DNA of 43,980 nt from assembly GCF_001654615.1 (NCBI RefSeq), contig NZ_LWUD01000032.1, positions 1-43,980 on the forward strand. Reading direction: 5' to 3'. Under the pieces are notes generated by a model. That model saw only the letters and a program-made list of their open reading frames with translations, was not told where the DNA came from and ran no database searches. Every line of letters begins with the position of its first letter. Positions within the stretch are counted from its first letter, which is position 1. The DNA is from Ligilactobacillus aviarius (GTDB lineage Bacteria; Bacillota; Bacilli; Lactobacillales; Lactobacillaceae). The translations under genes and the position numbers were made by a program. Below are positions 22,118 to 29,778 of the stretch, in pieces.

Positions 22118-22146
22118 TTGACACGTCCAGATTGCCCCTTTATTAT
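22118..22146 (+). promoter_or_regulatory. Promoter of the zinc ABC operon
   Basis: Consensus TTGACA (22118-22123), 17-bp spacer and TATTAT (22141-22146). The start would be about 22153, inside the Zur box. Confidence 0.85.
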
Positions 22147-22147
22147 C

Positions 22148-22170
22148 TAAAAAGTAATCATTACTAATTT
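22148..22170. promoter_or_regulatory. Zur box (zinc-uptake repressor operator)
   Basis: The imperfect palindrome TAAAAAGTAAT-C-ATTACTAATTT is centred at 22159 and close to the B. subtilis Zur consensus (AAATCGTAATNATTACGATTT). It covers the predicted transcription start. Two upstream copies of the half-site AAATCGTAAT (from about 22028 and 22084) have the exact consensus left arm, supporting Zur over Fur or PerR. Confidence 0.75.
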
Positions 22171-22188
22171 CATTAAAGGAGCTACTGA

Positions 22189-23079
22189 ATGAAGAAATTT
22201 TCAAAACTATTTTTATTAGCTGTTGGTGCAATTTTCCTGACCTTTTCTTTAAGTGCCTGCGGAAAGCAATCATCAACTAAGAAAACGTCAGCAGACAAGA
22301 TCAAGGTCGCTGCAACGACTAACTTTTACGGCAATATCGCCCAAGAAGTTCTTGGCAGTCACGGGACCGTAACCTCGATTATCGACAGCCCCAACGTTGA
22401 TCCGCACGACTTTACCCCAACAACTGCAACTGCCAAAAAGGTTGCCAAGGCAAACCTCGTAATTGAAAATGGCGTTGGCTATGATACCTGGGTCAATAAA
22501 CTGCAAGCCCGGAAAATTCTTTCAGTTGGAAAAATCGTTGGTGCCAAAGACGGCGATAACGAACACTTATGGTACAATCCCGATAACATCGAAAAGTATG
22601 TTGACGCCCTTGCTGTCCAATACGGTCGGCTTTTGCCTCAAGACGCCGCAGCCTTCAAAAAGAACGCGGCTGCTTATAAAAAGAAATTAAACGTCCTTAA
22701 CCAAAAAATGAATCAAATCAAAAACGAGAAGCAAAATGCCAACGTCGCAGTCAGTGAACCGGTCTTTAACTACGCCCTTCAAAAAATGGGCTTTAAGGTT
22801 ACCGACAACCATTTTGCCCTTGCAATCGAAGAAGGATCAGATCCGTCATATACTGATATTCGCGACTTGCAAAACAGTATTAAAGAACACCAAATCGCCT
22901 TTTTCGTTTTAAATAAACAGGATGATAGCAAAATCGTTGATAACATTGCTGACCTTTGCCGAAAAGAAAACATTTCGGTTCTCGAAGTTACCGAAACAAT
23001 GCCAAAAGGCGGGAATTACATCGACTGGTTCAGTAATGAATTAGATCAACTCGCTAAAATCGTTCAAACAAAGAGGTAA
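22189..23079 (+). CDS. Metal (probably zinc) ABC transporter substrate-binding lipoprotein
   Basis: Cluster A-I metal-binding lipoprotein of 296 residues. The signal peptide ends in the lipobox LSAC with lipidated C24. Likely metal ligands by alignment with the family are H73 (DPHDFTPT), H126 (NEHLWYNP), E190 (VSEPVFNY) and D279 (NYIDWF). A His-His-Glu-Asp set is more usual in manganese binders such as PsaA, and there is no His-rich loop. The Zur-type operator in front nevertheless argues for zinc. First gene of a three-gene operon with ATPase and permease; AAAGGAG ribosome site. Confidence 0.9.
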   Translation: MKKFSKLFLLAVGAIFLTFSLSACGKQSSTKKTSADKIKVAATTNFYGNIAQEVLGSHGTVTSIIDSPNVDPHDFTPTTATAKKVAKANLVIENGVGYDTWVNKLQARKILSVGKIVGAKDGDNEHLWYNPDNIEKYVDALAVQYGRLLPQDAAAFKKNAAAYKKKLNVLNQKMNQIKNEKQNANVAVSEPVFNYALQKMGFKVTDNHFALAIEEGSDPSYTDIRDLQNSIKEHQIAFFVLNKQDDSKIVDNIADLCRKENISVLEVTETMPKGGNYIDWFSNELDQLAKIVQTKR

Positions 23080-23085
23080 TCATCT

Positions 23086-23748
23086 ATGCAACCAATCTTA
23101 GAAGTTGAAAATTTAGATATTAAAGTCCCTGACCGAACGCTTTTCCGGAACCTGAACTTTGCAATTCCGCGCAATGAATTAACCTGCATCACAGGTGAAA
23201 ACGGCGTTGGTAAATCAACTTTGATCAAACATTTGATTCAAGATCTCAACCGGAATTCAACGATTCACGCCCAATTTGCAATCCCGCGCGATAAGGTTCA
23301 ATACGTCCCGCAATTGCGTAACATTGATGATGAATATCCCCTTAATATCCATGACTTTGTTGCCTTAGGATTTAAGCATCGCATTCTTCCATGGAATTCA
23401 AGGGCGATGAACCAGCGGCTGCGTGAAATTTTGGATGAAACAAAATTGACCCGCATCCAAGCGCGGCCTTTAGGAAAAGCTTCCGGCGGTGAAAAGCAAC
23501 GCGCTTACCTTGCCCAGGCATTGTGCGCTGATCCGCAGCTTTTAATTTTGGATGAAGCCACTGCTAACCTGGACCAGTCAGCCAAGCATTTTCTTTTGCA
23601 GCTTTTAAAATCGATCATGAAAAATCACGACCTTACTGTTCTCTTCATTACTCATGATCCTGAACTGATCACTGCATATGCTGATAACGAGTTGCACCTT
23701 GAAAATCAAACCGCAACGATGACTAAAATGAAGAAAGGAGAAAATTAA
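23086..23748 (+). CDS. Metal ABC transporter ATP-binding protein
   Basis: A 220-residue nucleotide-binding subunit: Walker A GENGVGKST near residue 39, Q-loop VQYVPQ, signature ASGGEKQRAYLAQAL near 128, Walker B LLILDEATANLD and switch His in FITHD. It powers import with the adjacent permease. It starts 6 bp after the lipoprotein stop and ends with TAATG, which includes the start of the permease. Confidence 0.95.
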   Translation: MQPILEVENLDIKVPDRTLFRNLNFAIPRNELTCITGENGVGKSTLIKHLIQDLNRNSTIHAQFAIPRDKVQYVPQLRNIDDEYPLNIHDFVALGFKHRILPWNSRAMNQRLREILDETKLTRIQARPLGKASGGEKQRAYLAQALCADPQLLILDEATANLDQSAKHFLLQLLKSIMKNHDLTVLFITHDPELITAYADNELHLENQTATMTKMKKGEN

Positions 23749-24548
23749 TGTTTAATTATGCTTTTATGCAATATGCATTCATTGCTGGAATATTTATCGC
23801 ATTAATTTGTGCTGTCATGGGCGTTTTCGTAATCGCCCGGCAAACCTCATTCTTTGCCCACACCCTTTCTGAAATCGGCTTTTCGGGTGCAAGTTTTGGT
23901 GTGTTTGCTGGCATTTCACCGCTTGCAGGAATGCTGCTTTTCACCTGTTGTAGCGCGTTATTTATCGGCTTTTCAGGTGAAAAGGTCAGCCGGCGCGAAT
24001 CATCGATCAGTGTTTTTTCAGGAATTTTCTTAGGCTTGGGAGTTCTTTTCCTGTCACTTTCTGATAAACAAGCCAACTATGCAACCAGCATTTTGTTTGG
24101 GAGCATCGTCGGCATTGACGCTACTAACCTGCGTGATCTCGTTTGTTTGAGCATTTTCTTATTGATCCTGATTTTCTTTACTTTCCGGAAATTAGCTTTC
24201 AATTCTTTTGATGCTCAAGGTTCTGAATATAATCAACGGTATAACAAGCTGATTTCGATTCTCTTTCTCATAATGCTTGCGTTGACCGTCAGCATTACGG
24301 CGCAAATTATTGGCGCGTTGCTGATTTTCGTTCTGCTTACGATTCCGGCATCCGCATCTAAATACTATGCGCATTCATTATGGAAAATGATTGGCCTGAC
24401 ATTCATCTTCGCAATTACCGGAATTTGGCTCGGATTATATTTAAGTTATTTAACGAACTGGCCGGTCAGTTTCTTTATCACGGTCATTGAAGCATTGATT
24501 TATGGCAGTGCGATTTTAAAGCAAAAAATCAGCGATCATCATAATTAA
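23748..24548 (+). CDS. Metal ABC transporter permease (ZnuB/MtsC family)
   Basis: A 266-residue membrane protein with about eight hydrophobic segments of the ABC-3 family. The N-terminal region is FIALICAVMGVFVIARQTSFFAHTLSEIGFSG, whose H-x-L-S-E-I-G-F motif is family-typical. Translation is coupled to the ATPase by a one-base overlap (TAATG). A clear terminator follows. With the two preceding genes it forms a complete importer under the Zur box. Confidence 0.95.
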   Translation: MFNYAFMQYAFIAGIFIALICAVMGVFVIARQTSFFAHTLSEIGFSGASFGVFAGISPLAGMLLFTCCSALFIGFSGEKVSRRESSISVFSGIFLGLGVLFLSLSDKQANYATSILFGSIVGIDATNLRDLVCLSIFLLILIFFTFRKLAFNSFDAQGSEYNQRYNKLISILFLIMLALTVSITAQIIGALLIFVLLTIPASASKYYAHSLWKMIGLTFIFAITGIWLGLYLSYLTNWPVSFFITVIEALIYGSAILKQKISDHHN

Positions 24549-24591
24549 TATTTAATCAATATAATTCGATTAATCAAAAGTAAAAACAACG

Positions 24592-24625
24592 ATAGTGTTC
24601 ACTGATATGTGAACATTATTTTTTT
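24592..24625 (+). terminator. Terminator of the zinc ABC operon
   Basis: The arms ATAGTGTTCAC and GTGAACATTAT (one G-U pair) have loop TGATAT and are followed by a run of T. Confidence 0.88.
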
Positions 24626-24661
24626 ATATCAAAATTTTATATGGAATTTAATTTTCCAAAG

Positions 24662-24670
24662 TGTTAGAAT
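24662..24670 (+). promoter_or_regulatory. Extended -10 promoter of folT
   Basis: TGTTAGAAT gives TGn plus TAGAAT (24665-24670) with a poor -35. The transcript would begin at about 24677, just before the aptamer. Confidence 0.5.
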
Positions 24671-24680
24671 AGGTCACAAC

Positions 24681-24814
24681 AGGGGTAGGATATATCTCGT
24701 AAATGGCCAATGGAACGGAATGTGAACTTTGGCAGAACCGTAATGGGCGATTTATATCCGCATTCACCATAAAATTCATCTGGTGTATGTGTCTCCCCCG
24801 TGGATTTTGGGAGG
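24681..24814 (+). ncRNA. THF-type riboswitch with ribosome-site-sequestering hairpin upstream of folT
   Basis: GGATATA (24688-24694), within GGGGTAGGATATA, pairs exactly with TATATCC (24753-24759) in TATATCCGC. The GTAG and ATCCGC surroundings are conserved features of the tetrahydrofolate aptamer. Internal helices GCCAA/TTGGC and ACGG/CCGT form the branched middle. Downstream, CTCCC (24793-24797) pairs with GGGAG (24809-24813), which is the folT ribosome site. A T run follows, so either translation or termination could be switched. Confidence 0.7.
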
Positions 24815-24823
24815 CTTTTTTTG

Positions 24824-25366
24824 ATGAAAAAATTATCTTGGAAGAGTCCGAAACTCGATGTTCGGACCGTTACAATGTCTGCGTTGCTGATTGCGATTCA
24901 GATCGTTCTTAACAAAATTTCGATCGGCGATCCCGCCATTTTAAAAATCGGAATTGGTTTTCTTGGAACAGCATTGATCGGTTACCTGACCGGTCCGTGG
25001 CTTGGCGGCGTGATCCTCGTTCTTGTTGATATTATTTCCAATACCGTATTCAGTTCCGGCGGGGTCTTCTTTCCCGGATTTACCTTTTCCGCATTTATCA
25101 GTGGAATCATCGCCGGTGCATTTCTTTATCACCAGAAAGTTACCTGGCAACGGGTCTTCTTATATGAATTTATTCAAATCTTAATTTCAAACGTTATTTT
25201 TACGACTCTGTGGGTTTATATCTTAAGCATGACTTCCCCGCATCACATGGCACTAACCGCTTTGTTGGCTGTGCGGGTTCCTAAAGAAATTATTTCATGG
25301 CCAATTCAAGCAGCCGTTGACCTTCTGATTTTAAAGGCCGTGTCGAAAACCCAAATTGCAAAATAA
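24824..25366 (+). CDS. folT: Folate ECF transporter S component
   Basis: A 180-residue membrane protein with five to six hydrophobic segments. The start of the mature region, LDVRTVTMSALLIAIQIVLNKISIG, and the later GFLGTALIGYLTGPWLGGVILVLVDII are typical of FolT. The start is ATG 24824, 9 nt after GGGAGG; frames opening at 24800 or earlier run through the riboswitch hairpin and are not used. It delivers folates with the shared ECF module. The THF-type riboswitch agrees with the substrate. Confidence 0.9.
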   Translation: MKKLSWKSPKLDVRTVTMSALLIAIQIVLNKISIGDPAILKIGIGFLGTALIGYLTGPWLGGVILVLVDIISNTVFSSGGVFFPGFTFSAFISGIIAGAFLYHQKVTWQRVFLYEFIQILISNVIFTTLWVYILSMTSPHHMALTALLAVRVPKEIISWPIQAAVDLLILKAVSKTQIAK

Positions 25367-25397
25367 AAAAATGGTTGGCAATCGCCAACCATTTTTT
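25365..25397. terminator. Bidirectional terminator between folT and the MFS gene
   Basis: A perfect 9-bp stem ATGGTTGGC / GCCAACCAT with a short loop is flanked by A-run and T-run, serving both converging genes. Confidence 0.92.
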
Positions 25398-26607
25398 ATG
25401 CTTTCTTCGCATCAATTTCTTTGGTACTGTGATGAACCCATCCAATATTGATCAAAACCAGGAATGCAGTTGATAAGAACACACCGCCGTAGCCAAACAT
25501 TCCTGAAACCGTTGAACCAATCAACGGGCCAAAAATGTTTCCCATAAATTGGGCTGACTGGTTATAACTAAATACCCGGCCTGAATATTCATTCGGCGAA
25601 TACTTCGCCAATAACGTCTGCACTTGTGGAAGCAATGCCGCATCTGAAATTCCAACTAAGAACCGCAGAATTCCTAATTGCCAAACGTTCGTTACAAAGG
25701 CTTGTGGGATATAGACTAACATTGCAAAAATCAAGCCGCCACGCAAAATTTTCTGCGTTCCAATCTTATCGCCCCACGTTCCAAATAACGGAGCGGCAAA
25801 CAAGGTCGCAATCCCCGGCAAAGCGGCAATGATCCCGCTGACCATGTCCACACTATGTCCGCCGTGCAGTAATTGCTGAACATATAAACTAATGACCGGT
25901 GAAATCGAATTGTTTCCAGCCTGGATAATCAATGTTGTAACAAACATTCCAATGATCACCTGCGGATATTCAAGCGACTTGAATAATTCGCGCGCTGGAA
26001 GCGTCTTTTCCTTTGAAACCGGCGTAAAATTTCGTTCATGTACAAAGAAGAGGGTCAAAACAAACACCGTTGCATATGCCAATCCAGTGAGGAAGAAAGT
26101 TACTCGATAACCAAATGCTCCAGCAACTGCTCCCCCAAATAACGGTCCAAGAAGCATTCCGGCCGTTGTCCCGGTCGATAAGGTACTCAATGCTTTCCCG
26201 CTGTGTTTACTTGGAACTTGAGAGGCGATCAATGCTGAGGTATTCGCAACATACCCTGCAAAAAATCCTTGAAGTAACCGTAAAAGGGCTAGTTGCCATA
26301 CATGAGCAACCAATCCCATTGAAGCCATCATGACTCCCATGCCGGCTGCCGAAATCAGCATCACTTTCTTGCGACCGTGCCGATCAGCAAATTTTCCCCA
26401 AATCGGGGCCATCCATGATGAAATTAGAAAAGTTGCTGAAAAAACGATTCCGCTCCAAAGATTCAATTGCATCCGATTAAAATGTCCCAATGTCTTAATA
26501 TATAAGGACATAAACGGCATGATCAATTGGAATCCCATTCCAACGATAAAGTTTCCAAACCAAAGAACCCGCAAGTTCTGTTTCCACTCTGGGATTTTTG
26601 CTTTCAA
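25396..26607 (-). CDS. MFS drug-type efflux transporter
   Basis: A 403-residue, 12-segment major facilitator protein of the DHA1 drug:H+ antiporter type. The loop 2-3 motif GKFADRHGRKKVML is near residue 72. Motif C-like GTTAGMLLGPLFGGAVAG in segment 5 marks an exporter. A repeat of the loop motif, LFGTWGDKIGTQKIL, is in the second half. It resembles PmrA/multidrug exporters. TTG start with GAGGTGAG. A palindrome over its transcription start suggests local repression. Substrates unknown. Confidence 0.88.
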   Translation of the reverse strand: MKAKIPEWKQNLRVLWFGNFIVGMGFQLIMPFMSLYIKTLGHFNRMQLNLWSGIVFSATFLISSWMAPIWGKFADRHGRKKVMLISAAGMGVMMASMGLVAHVWQLALLRLLQGFFAGYVANTSALIASQVPSKHSGKALSTLSTGTTAGMLLGPLFGGAVAGAFGYRVTFFLTGLAYATVFVLTLFFVHERNFTPVSKEKTLPARELFKSLEYPQVIIGMFVTTLIIQAGNNSISPVISLYVQQLLHGGHSVDMVSGIIAALPGIATLFAAPLFGTWGDKIGTQKILRGGLIFAMLVYIPQAFVTNVWQLGILRFLVGISDAALLPQVQTLLAKYSPNEYSGRVFSYNQSAQFMGNIFGPLIGSTVSGMFGYGGVFLSTAFLVLINIGWVHHSTKEIDAKKA

Positions 26608-26631
26608 AGTCTCACCTCATTCTAACTATTT

Positions 26632-26659
26632 GTAAGTAAATTCATAACTTACTATTATA
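26632..26659 (-). promoter_or_regulatory. MFS gene promoter -10 with adjoining palindrome
   Basis: On the minus strand TATAAT (26659-26654) is followed by the inverted repeat GTAAGT-n9-ACTTAC (26652-26632) at the predicted start site. This is a plausible repressor operator, with no regulator gene nearby. Confidence 0.4.
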
Positions 26660-26706
26660 CACGCTTTTCAGAAAAAAGCTAATTTTTAAGGCGGACTTTC
26701 AGAAAA

Positions 26707-27291
26707 CTATCTCAAGAATTGATCGATCCGATGCTTCAAATCTGGTAAGACTTCTTTTTCAAACCACGGATTACGACTCATCCATAATTGATTCCGCGGT
26801 GAAGGGTGAACCAATGGGAAATATTGTGGCAAATAATCCTGGTAATTATGAACAACATCCGTTAGTTTCGCCGAACTTTTAAGGTGTAAATAGTGCTTAG
26901 TTGCATAACTTCCAACTAATAGCGTCAATTTTAAATTCGGCATGGCTTCTAACAACCGCGGGTGCCATTTTTCAGCAAAACCTTTCCGCGGTGGAAGGTC
27001 GCCTGATTTGCCCTTTCCCGGAAAATAAAAATCCATCGGAAGAACCGCAATTTTACCTGAATGATAAAATTCGTCATGACTAACTCCCATCCAATCGCGA
27101 AGCCGATCGCCGCTTTTGTCATTCCACACGATTTGAGTATCTTGAGCGACCCGTCCTGGAGCCTGGCCGACGATCAAAATCCGGGCATCCGCGTCAGCAT
27201 AATATAACGGATCGATTCCCTTTTTCGTGTATTCTTGATTCATTGGATCTGCTTTAATTTCTTCAAAAATCTTTTGAAACTGATCTTCCAT
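26707..27291 (-). CDS. Uracil-DNA glycosylase family protein
   Basis: A 194-residue protein of the UDG superfamily. Motif 1 is ILIVGQAPGRVAQ near residue 37. The late motif is LVHPSPRNQLWMSRNPWF near 160, corresponding to the HPS-x-R substrate loop. It has no cysteine at all, so it cannot hold the iron-sulfur cluster of family 4 enzymes. Start at ATG 27291 with AGGAGGAG directly upstream; the ATG 27 nt earlier has no site. It probably removes uracil or other deaminated bases, but activity in this branch is not established. Confidence 0.82.
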   Translation of the reverse strand: MEDQFQKIFEEIKADPMNQEYTKKGIDPLYYADADARILIVGQAPGRVAQDTQIVWNDKSGDRLRDWMGVSHDEFYHSGKIAVLPMDFYFPGKGKSGDLPPRKGFAEKWHPRLLEAMPNLKLTLLVGSYATKHYLHLKSSAKLTDVVHNYQDYLPQYFPLVHPSPRNQLWMSRNPWFEKEVLPDLKHRIDQFLR

Positions 27292-27343
27292 TTTTCTCCT
27301 CCTAAAATCCTTAATCACCCTTATTATAGTAAAAAAATAAAGA

Positions 27344-27360
27344 TGTAACAGAACTGTAAA
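27344..27360 (+). promoter_or_regulatory. WalR (YycF) binding site
   Basis: TGTAAC-AGAAC-TGTAAA fits the WalR consensus TGTWAH-N5-TGTWAH exactly. It is about 165 bp before the wall hydrolase start and 115 bp before its -10 TATAAT (27474-27479). WalRK controls wall hydrolases in Firmicutes, which fits the downstream gene. Confidence 0.65.
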
Positions 27361-27473
27361 TTATGAAGATTATGTTAACGACTCCAAATTGCATTAGACC
27401 AGCATTTACATTGTATTAATTTTTTTATATGTACCTTTTGATAATTTGACGCATTATGTAAAGCCCTTTAAAA

Positions 27474-27479
27474 TATAAT
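27474..27479 (+). promoter_or_regulatory. -10 element of the wall hydrolase gene
   Basis: TATAAT with a weak -35, consistent with activator dependence. A further TGTAAA half-site lies at about 27457-27462. Confidence 0.5.
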
Positions 27480-27523
27480 TTGGGTGTATTTTTAAAGTCT
27501 TATAGTTATAGGAGTGAAAATTT

Positions 27524-29164
27524 TTGAAAAAAACAGCAAAGAAAATCGTCGCAGGAACGGTAGGTGCTGCTGGATTGTTCTTAGCTTCAGCTGCAACTGC
27601 TGTTAATGCTGACTCTGTTCACCACGTCGTTAAAAACGACACTGTGTGGTCTTTATCTCAAAAGTTTGGAGTTTCAATTAAATCAATTGAACAATTAAAC
27701 CACATTGATCAAAACACCAATATGATTTATGTTGGCCAAGATTTACAAATTCCAAATAAGGACGCACAAGCTCCAAAGAACAACACACATACATATACTG
27801 TTCAATCTGGAGATTCTCTTTGGGCAATTGCTCAAAAATTTAATACAAGTGTTGACCACTTAAAACAATTAAATGGTTTAACATCAAACTTGATCTATGT
27901 TGGTCAAACATTAAAAATTGACGGTCAAGCTGCTGCTCAACCAGCTAAGGCTGCAACGCCTGCTCCGGCTAAGACAGTTACGCAACCAGTTCAACAACAA
28001 GTACCAGTTGCTAAGGCTTCAGTTGCTTCAACAACTCAAAAAGCAGCTCCAGTTCAACAAGCTCAACAACCAAGTGTTCAATCAACTGTTAAAAGCACAC
28101 CAGCTGTTCAAAGCACTGTAAAGCAAGCACCAGTTGCTTCATCAGTTAGCTCTGCAGCTCCAGCTTCATCTGCAACCCAAGCACAACCTGCAACAAGTTC
28201 AGTTGCAACTTCAAAGGTTGCTCCTGCAGTTTCAAGTTCATCAGCAACAACTGTTTCAAGCTCACAAGCTCCAGTTTCAAGTTCTGCTTCTTCAGCTTCA
28301 GTAAGTTCAAGCAGTGCTTCACAACAAACAGTTGCAAGCAGTTCAAGTTCACAAACTTCAGTTGCTTCATCTGTAAGCTCTGCAGCTCCAGCTTCATCAG
28401 TTAGCTCACAAAGCAGTTCAAAGCAAGCCGTAATCGCTGCTAACCACACAACTGCGACAGTTAAGTCAGGTGATTCACTTTACGCAATCGCCCAAGAATA
28501 CGGGGTATCAGTTGCTTCATTACGTGAAGCCAACCCGAACTTAGGAAATTCATTAACAGTTGGTCAAAGCTTGATTGTTAATAATCCAACTAAGAACCCT
28601 GCAGCTGCTTCATCTTCATTACAACAAGCTCAAGCAAGCTCTGCAAGTTCACAACAACAAGCACCTCAAGTACGTGAAGCCGCTGCTCCACAAGCACGAA
28701 CAGCTAACAACAACCAACAAGCTGCTCAAAACAACAATCAACAACAAAACAACAATAATAACCAAGCTGCTCAAGCAAACTCAAAAGCTCAACAAAGCTC
28801 AACAACGCGGACGGGCAGCGGAAACAATGTTGTTTCATATGCTGAATCATTCATTGGAGTTCCATATGTATACGGCGGAACAACTCCAAGCGGTTTCGAC
28901 TGCTCAGGTTTCGTTCAATATGTATACAACCACTTTGGCGTAAGCTTACCACGGACAACAACGCAACAAGAAAATTACGGTACTCAAATCCCTGTAAGCC
29001 AAGCTCAACCAGGCGACTTATACTTCTGGGGTAACAAGGGTTCTGCATACCACGTTGCCATCTGTGTTGGTAATGGTAAATACATTGCCGCTCCAGAACC
29101 AGGCCAAAGCGTTTCGATTGGAAGCACTCAATACTTCCAACCATCATTCGCTGTTCGGTTGTAA
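27524..29164 (+). CDS. Secreted LysM-NlpC/P60 peptidoglycan hydrolase
   Basis: A 546-residue secreted endopeptidase. The signal peptide (KKTAKKIVAGTVGAAGLFL) is cut after VNA-DS at about residue 29. Three LysM domains follow at about 31-76, 88-132 and 312-355, separated by a Ser/Ala/Gln/Val-rich linker. A second linker is rich in Gln and Asn, then an NlpC/P60 domain from about residue 435 carries catalytic C460 (FDCSGFVQ) and H510 (YHVAICVG). It is expected to cleave stem peptides (gamma-D-Glu to diamino acid). TTG start with GGAG 9 nt upstream. The WalR box upstream suggests control by cell-wall homeostasis. Resembles major secreted p60 proteins of lactobacilli. Confidence 0.95.
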   Translation: MKKTAKKIVAGTVGAAGLFLASAATAVNADSVHHVVKNDTVWSLSQKFGVSIKSIEQLNHIDQNTNMIYVGQDLQIPNKDAQAPKNNTHTYTVQSGDSLWAIAQKFNTSVDHLKQLNGLTSNLIYVGQTLKIDGQAAAQPAKAATPAPAKTVTQPVQQQVPVAKASVASTTQKAAPVQQAQQPSVQSTVKSTPAVQSTVKQAPVASSVSSAAPASSATQAQPATSSVATSKVAPAVSSSSATTVSSSQAPVSSSASSASVSSSSASQQTVASSSSSQTSVASSVSSAAPASSVSSQSSSKQAVIAANHTTATVKSGDSLYAIAQEYGVSVASLREANPNLGNSLTVGQSLIVNNPTKNPAAASSSLQQAQASSASSQQQAPQVREAAAPQARTANNNQQAAQNNNQQQNNNNNQAAQANSKAQQSSTTRTGSGNNVVSYAESFIGVPYVYGGTTPSGFDCSGFVQYVYNHFGVSLPRTTTQQENYGTQIPVSQAQPGDLYFWGNKGSAYHVAICVGNGKYIAAPEPGQSVSIGSTQYFQPSFAVRL

Positions 29165-29185
29165 GATTAAAAAAATAACTATTAA

Positions 29186-29220
29186 AATAGGCTGTGACTT
29201 TCGTCGCAGCCTATTTTTTT
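29186..29220 (+). terminator. Terminator of the P60 hydrolase gene
   Basis: AATAGGCTG-GAC / GTC-CAGCCTATT (one mismatch) with loop TTTC is followed by seven T. Its core (GGCTGTGAC/GTCGCAGCC) resembles the hairpin of the intergenic repeats. Confidence 0.9.
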
Positions 29221-29280
29221 GATTTAAATTTTCAAGTTGGATATGTTTTCTCAATCCCATTACTTCTTACAAAAAAACGC

Positions 29281-29305
29281 CCGCTAGGTTGTCTAGGCCT
29301 ACCGG
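29281..29305. terminator. Probable shared terminator of the toxin/antitoxin RNA locus
   Basis: The arms CCGCTAGG and CCTACCGG (one mismatch) have a 9-nt loop. On the minus strand a run of seven T follows (plus-strand A run 29271-29277). This is where convergent RNA I/RNA II of a par-type Fst locus would meet. Confidence 0.45.
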
Positions 29306-29339
29306 ACTTCGCTGTATTCGCTAAACGGATAGCAACTCG

Positions 29340-29431
29340 TTATCGCTTATTAATCCACTTAGTAAACAACGCCACCAAGCACCCCAAACAAGCAATGGTA
29401 CTACGATATTTTGTAAGATAAATTGCATCAT
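29340..29431 (-). pseudogene. Frameshifted Fst-type type I toxin
   Basis: Reading from ATG 29431 on the minus strand gives MMQFILQNIVVPLLV, then the frame is lost. In the -1 frame the sequence continues GCLVALFTKWINKR and stops at 29340. Joined, this is a 29-residue peptide with the hydrophobic helix and short basic tail of Fst/Lpt toxins. Two bases too many (or one too few) at about 29385 explain the break. A TATAAT -10 (29480-29475) and G-rich ribosome site (GAGAGGGG) precede it. A typical par-like terminator follows. A sequencing error could also cause the shift. Confidence 0.6.
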
Positions 29432-29539
29432 ATGACCCCACACCCCTCTCAGAGGCAGTTGCCAATGTTATTGCATTATATCTTCTATATGATAAACTGA
29501 GCATGTAAGATAAATTGTATTGAAAATCGTATGACTTCC

Positions 29540-29577
29540 AACCTAACTGCGCCTGTCTAACCAGTTAGGTTTTTTAA
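29540..29577 (+). terminator. Orphan terminator-like hairpin
   Basis: A perfect 10-bp stem AACCTAACTG / CAGTTAGGTT is followed by TTTTTAA on the plus strand. No gene ends here, so it may end an unannotated RNA or be a remnant. Confidence 0.6.
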
Positions 29578-29588
29578 TAGATAAAAAC

Positions 29589-29760
29589 GAGGTTGTGACA
29601 CAAGTCGCAACCTCGTTGCTATATCCGCATAATCGGGTTCCAAAACAAACGAGCTGTGTGGTGACGCGAAGCTAATTCGAAAATCTCCGAATCTTTGCTG
29701 CGCGATTCGGTCGTTTTTCTGCTTCCACCACGCTCGTTTTTAACGTTTTGTCACACCTTC
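29589..29760 (-). repeat. Structured intergenic repeat, copy B (172 bp)
   Basis: Reverse-oriented copy relative to A and C. It keeps both ends (GGTGTGACAAAACGTT and TGTGTCACAACCTCG). The terminator-like hairpin ACGAGGTTG-GAC / GTC-CAACCTCGT (29586-29617) faces the plus-strand P60 gene and toxin relic. Possible flanking AAAC on both sides (29585-29588, 29761-29764) might be a target duplication but is low-complexity. Confidence 0.9.
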
Positions 29761-29778
29761 AAACGTTATCAATCGAAT

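Larger units (their letters stand above)
29165..29778. other. Intergenic region with toxin relic and repeat copy B
   Basis: The 614-bp gap holds in order the P60 terminator, a candidate plus-strand promoter TTGATT-n17-TATGTT (near 29219-29247), the Fst-like relic with its terminator, an orphan hairpin, and repeat copy B. No intact gene. Confidence 0.7.

Noticed and set aside
24703-24912. Plus-strand open frame across the folT leader
   Set aside because: It runs through the riboswitch pairing elements and has no ribosome site; the real gene starts at 24824 in another frame.
28108-28449. Minus-strand open frames inside the P60 hydrolase linker
   Set aside because: Shadow of the Ser/Ala/Gln-rich linker; no ribosome site and low-complexity composition.
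29194-29421. 75-codon plus-strand open frame after the P60 gene
   Set aside because: Begins within the P60 terminator and runs antisense to the toxin relic; no ribosome site.
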